From the NCBI RefSeq assembly GCF_019393635.1, contig NC_057864.1:87372382-87436381 (forward strand): a DNA stretch of 64,000 nucleotides, in the 5' to 3' direction. The position numbers and the translations under genes were made by a program. Below the pieces are notes generated by a model. That model was not told the DNA's origin, made no database searches, and saw only the letters and a program-made list of their open reading frames with translations. Shown in pieces: positions 63,661 through 64,000 of this stretch (position 1 is its first letter; every line of letters begins with the position of its first letter). Source of the stretch: Dromiciops gliroides (Eukaryota; Chordata; Mammalia; Microbiotheria; Microbiotheriidae).

Positions 63661-63886
63661 TTTTCCTTTCCCCTTCCTATATTAAACATGTATTAAAAGA
63701 AAGATAATTATTTTATCTTTCCATTTTATCTTCTATCTCCCCCCCTCCTAAACCCACTTTTTGATCCACACTGTTACCTCTAATCACTCCACTGCTCAGG
63801 ACAATATCAACACCTCACCCATGTTCTGGCTAAACTTTTCTCCCTCTGTTCCTTGACATCTTGAAAAATCATTTCAATTGTTTTTT

Positions 63887-63985
63887 GGGGGGTGGCAATG
63901 AGGTTTAAGTGACTTGTCCAGGGTCATATAGCTAGTAAGTGTCAAGTGTCTGAGGCCTGATTGAACTCAGGTCCTACTTGCCCCA
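63887..63985 (-). mobile_element. WSINE1-like CORE-SINE, antisense, head deleted
   Basis: 'ggtggcaatgaggtttaagt' through 'gcctgattgaactcaggtcc', then directly 'tacttgcccc'. The stretch that normally reads 'ctgaatccagggc...ccacctagc' is absent, an internal deletion of about 40 bases. Flanks 'atttcaattg' and 'atttcaacaa' may be a decayed TSD. Confidence 0.88.
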
Positions 63986-64000
63986 ATTTCAACAATTTTT

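Overview
This window is non-coding DNA from a mammal, almost certainly a marsupial. The diagnostic signals are about twenty copies of a short tRNA-related CORE-SINE of the WSINE1/MAR1 type, two kinds of CORE-SINE carrying LINE-derived tails, marsupial-type L1 3' ends, and several HAL1 ('half-L1') elements. The abundance of young, poly-A-tailed WSINE1-like copies with intact target-site duplications (TSDs) fits an Australian marsupial better than an American opossum, but species cannot be fixed by reading alone. I found no intact protein-coding gene, no spliced exon series and no tRNA or rRNA gene. The long open frames are microsatellites read as peptides, or LINE and SINE remnants.

Layout. 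0-6.7 kb: an antisense L2 split by an L1 3' end, two SINEs, then a sense L2 split by an RTE-like relic whose endonuclease part is inverted relative to its C-terminal part. 8.4-14.8 kb: CR1/L3 and L2 fossils, a near-complete HAL1 on + and a shrunken HAL1 on -. 15-20 kb: largely unique sequence with a GC-richer candidate conserved block at 17.3-17.66 kb. 20.2-22.8 kb: CR1/L3 relic and a 2.1-kb antisense L1 ORF2 remnant. 23-34 kb: unique DNA with MIR/THER1, L2, SINE and microsatellite patches. 35.05-35.32 kb: a processed pseudogene of SNRPE (Sm protein E), the only host-gene-derived sequence I recognise. 35.5-39.3 kb: L1 3' ends, a HAL1 3' end flanked by direct repeats over 110 bp long, and an LTR with a SINE in it. 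40-45 kb: large tetranucleotide arrays, MIR, L2 and L1. 46.4-50.8 kb: a matryoshka of nested insertions (SINE in HAL1 in CORE-SINE in CORE-SINE). 51-57 kb: more nested L1, SINE and L2. 57.5-64 kb: mostly unique sequence, a second LTR copy and SINEs.

The elements form a machine-and-parasite set. L1 is the likely engine for HAL1, for the poly-A SINEs and for the SNRPE retrocopy. Two CORE-SINE types carry tails matching RTE-class LINEs, and the likely partner of one of them is present as a relic at 4.76-6.0 kb. The most unusual points are an antisense SINE-derived module at the same place in two HAL1 copies (apparently part of the HAL1 source element), the >110-bp flanking duplication around a HAL1, and variable U3 repeat number between two LTR copies. 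All family names rest on remembered consensus features; no database was searched.
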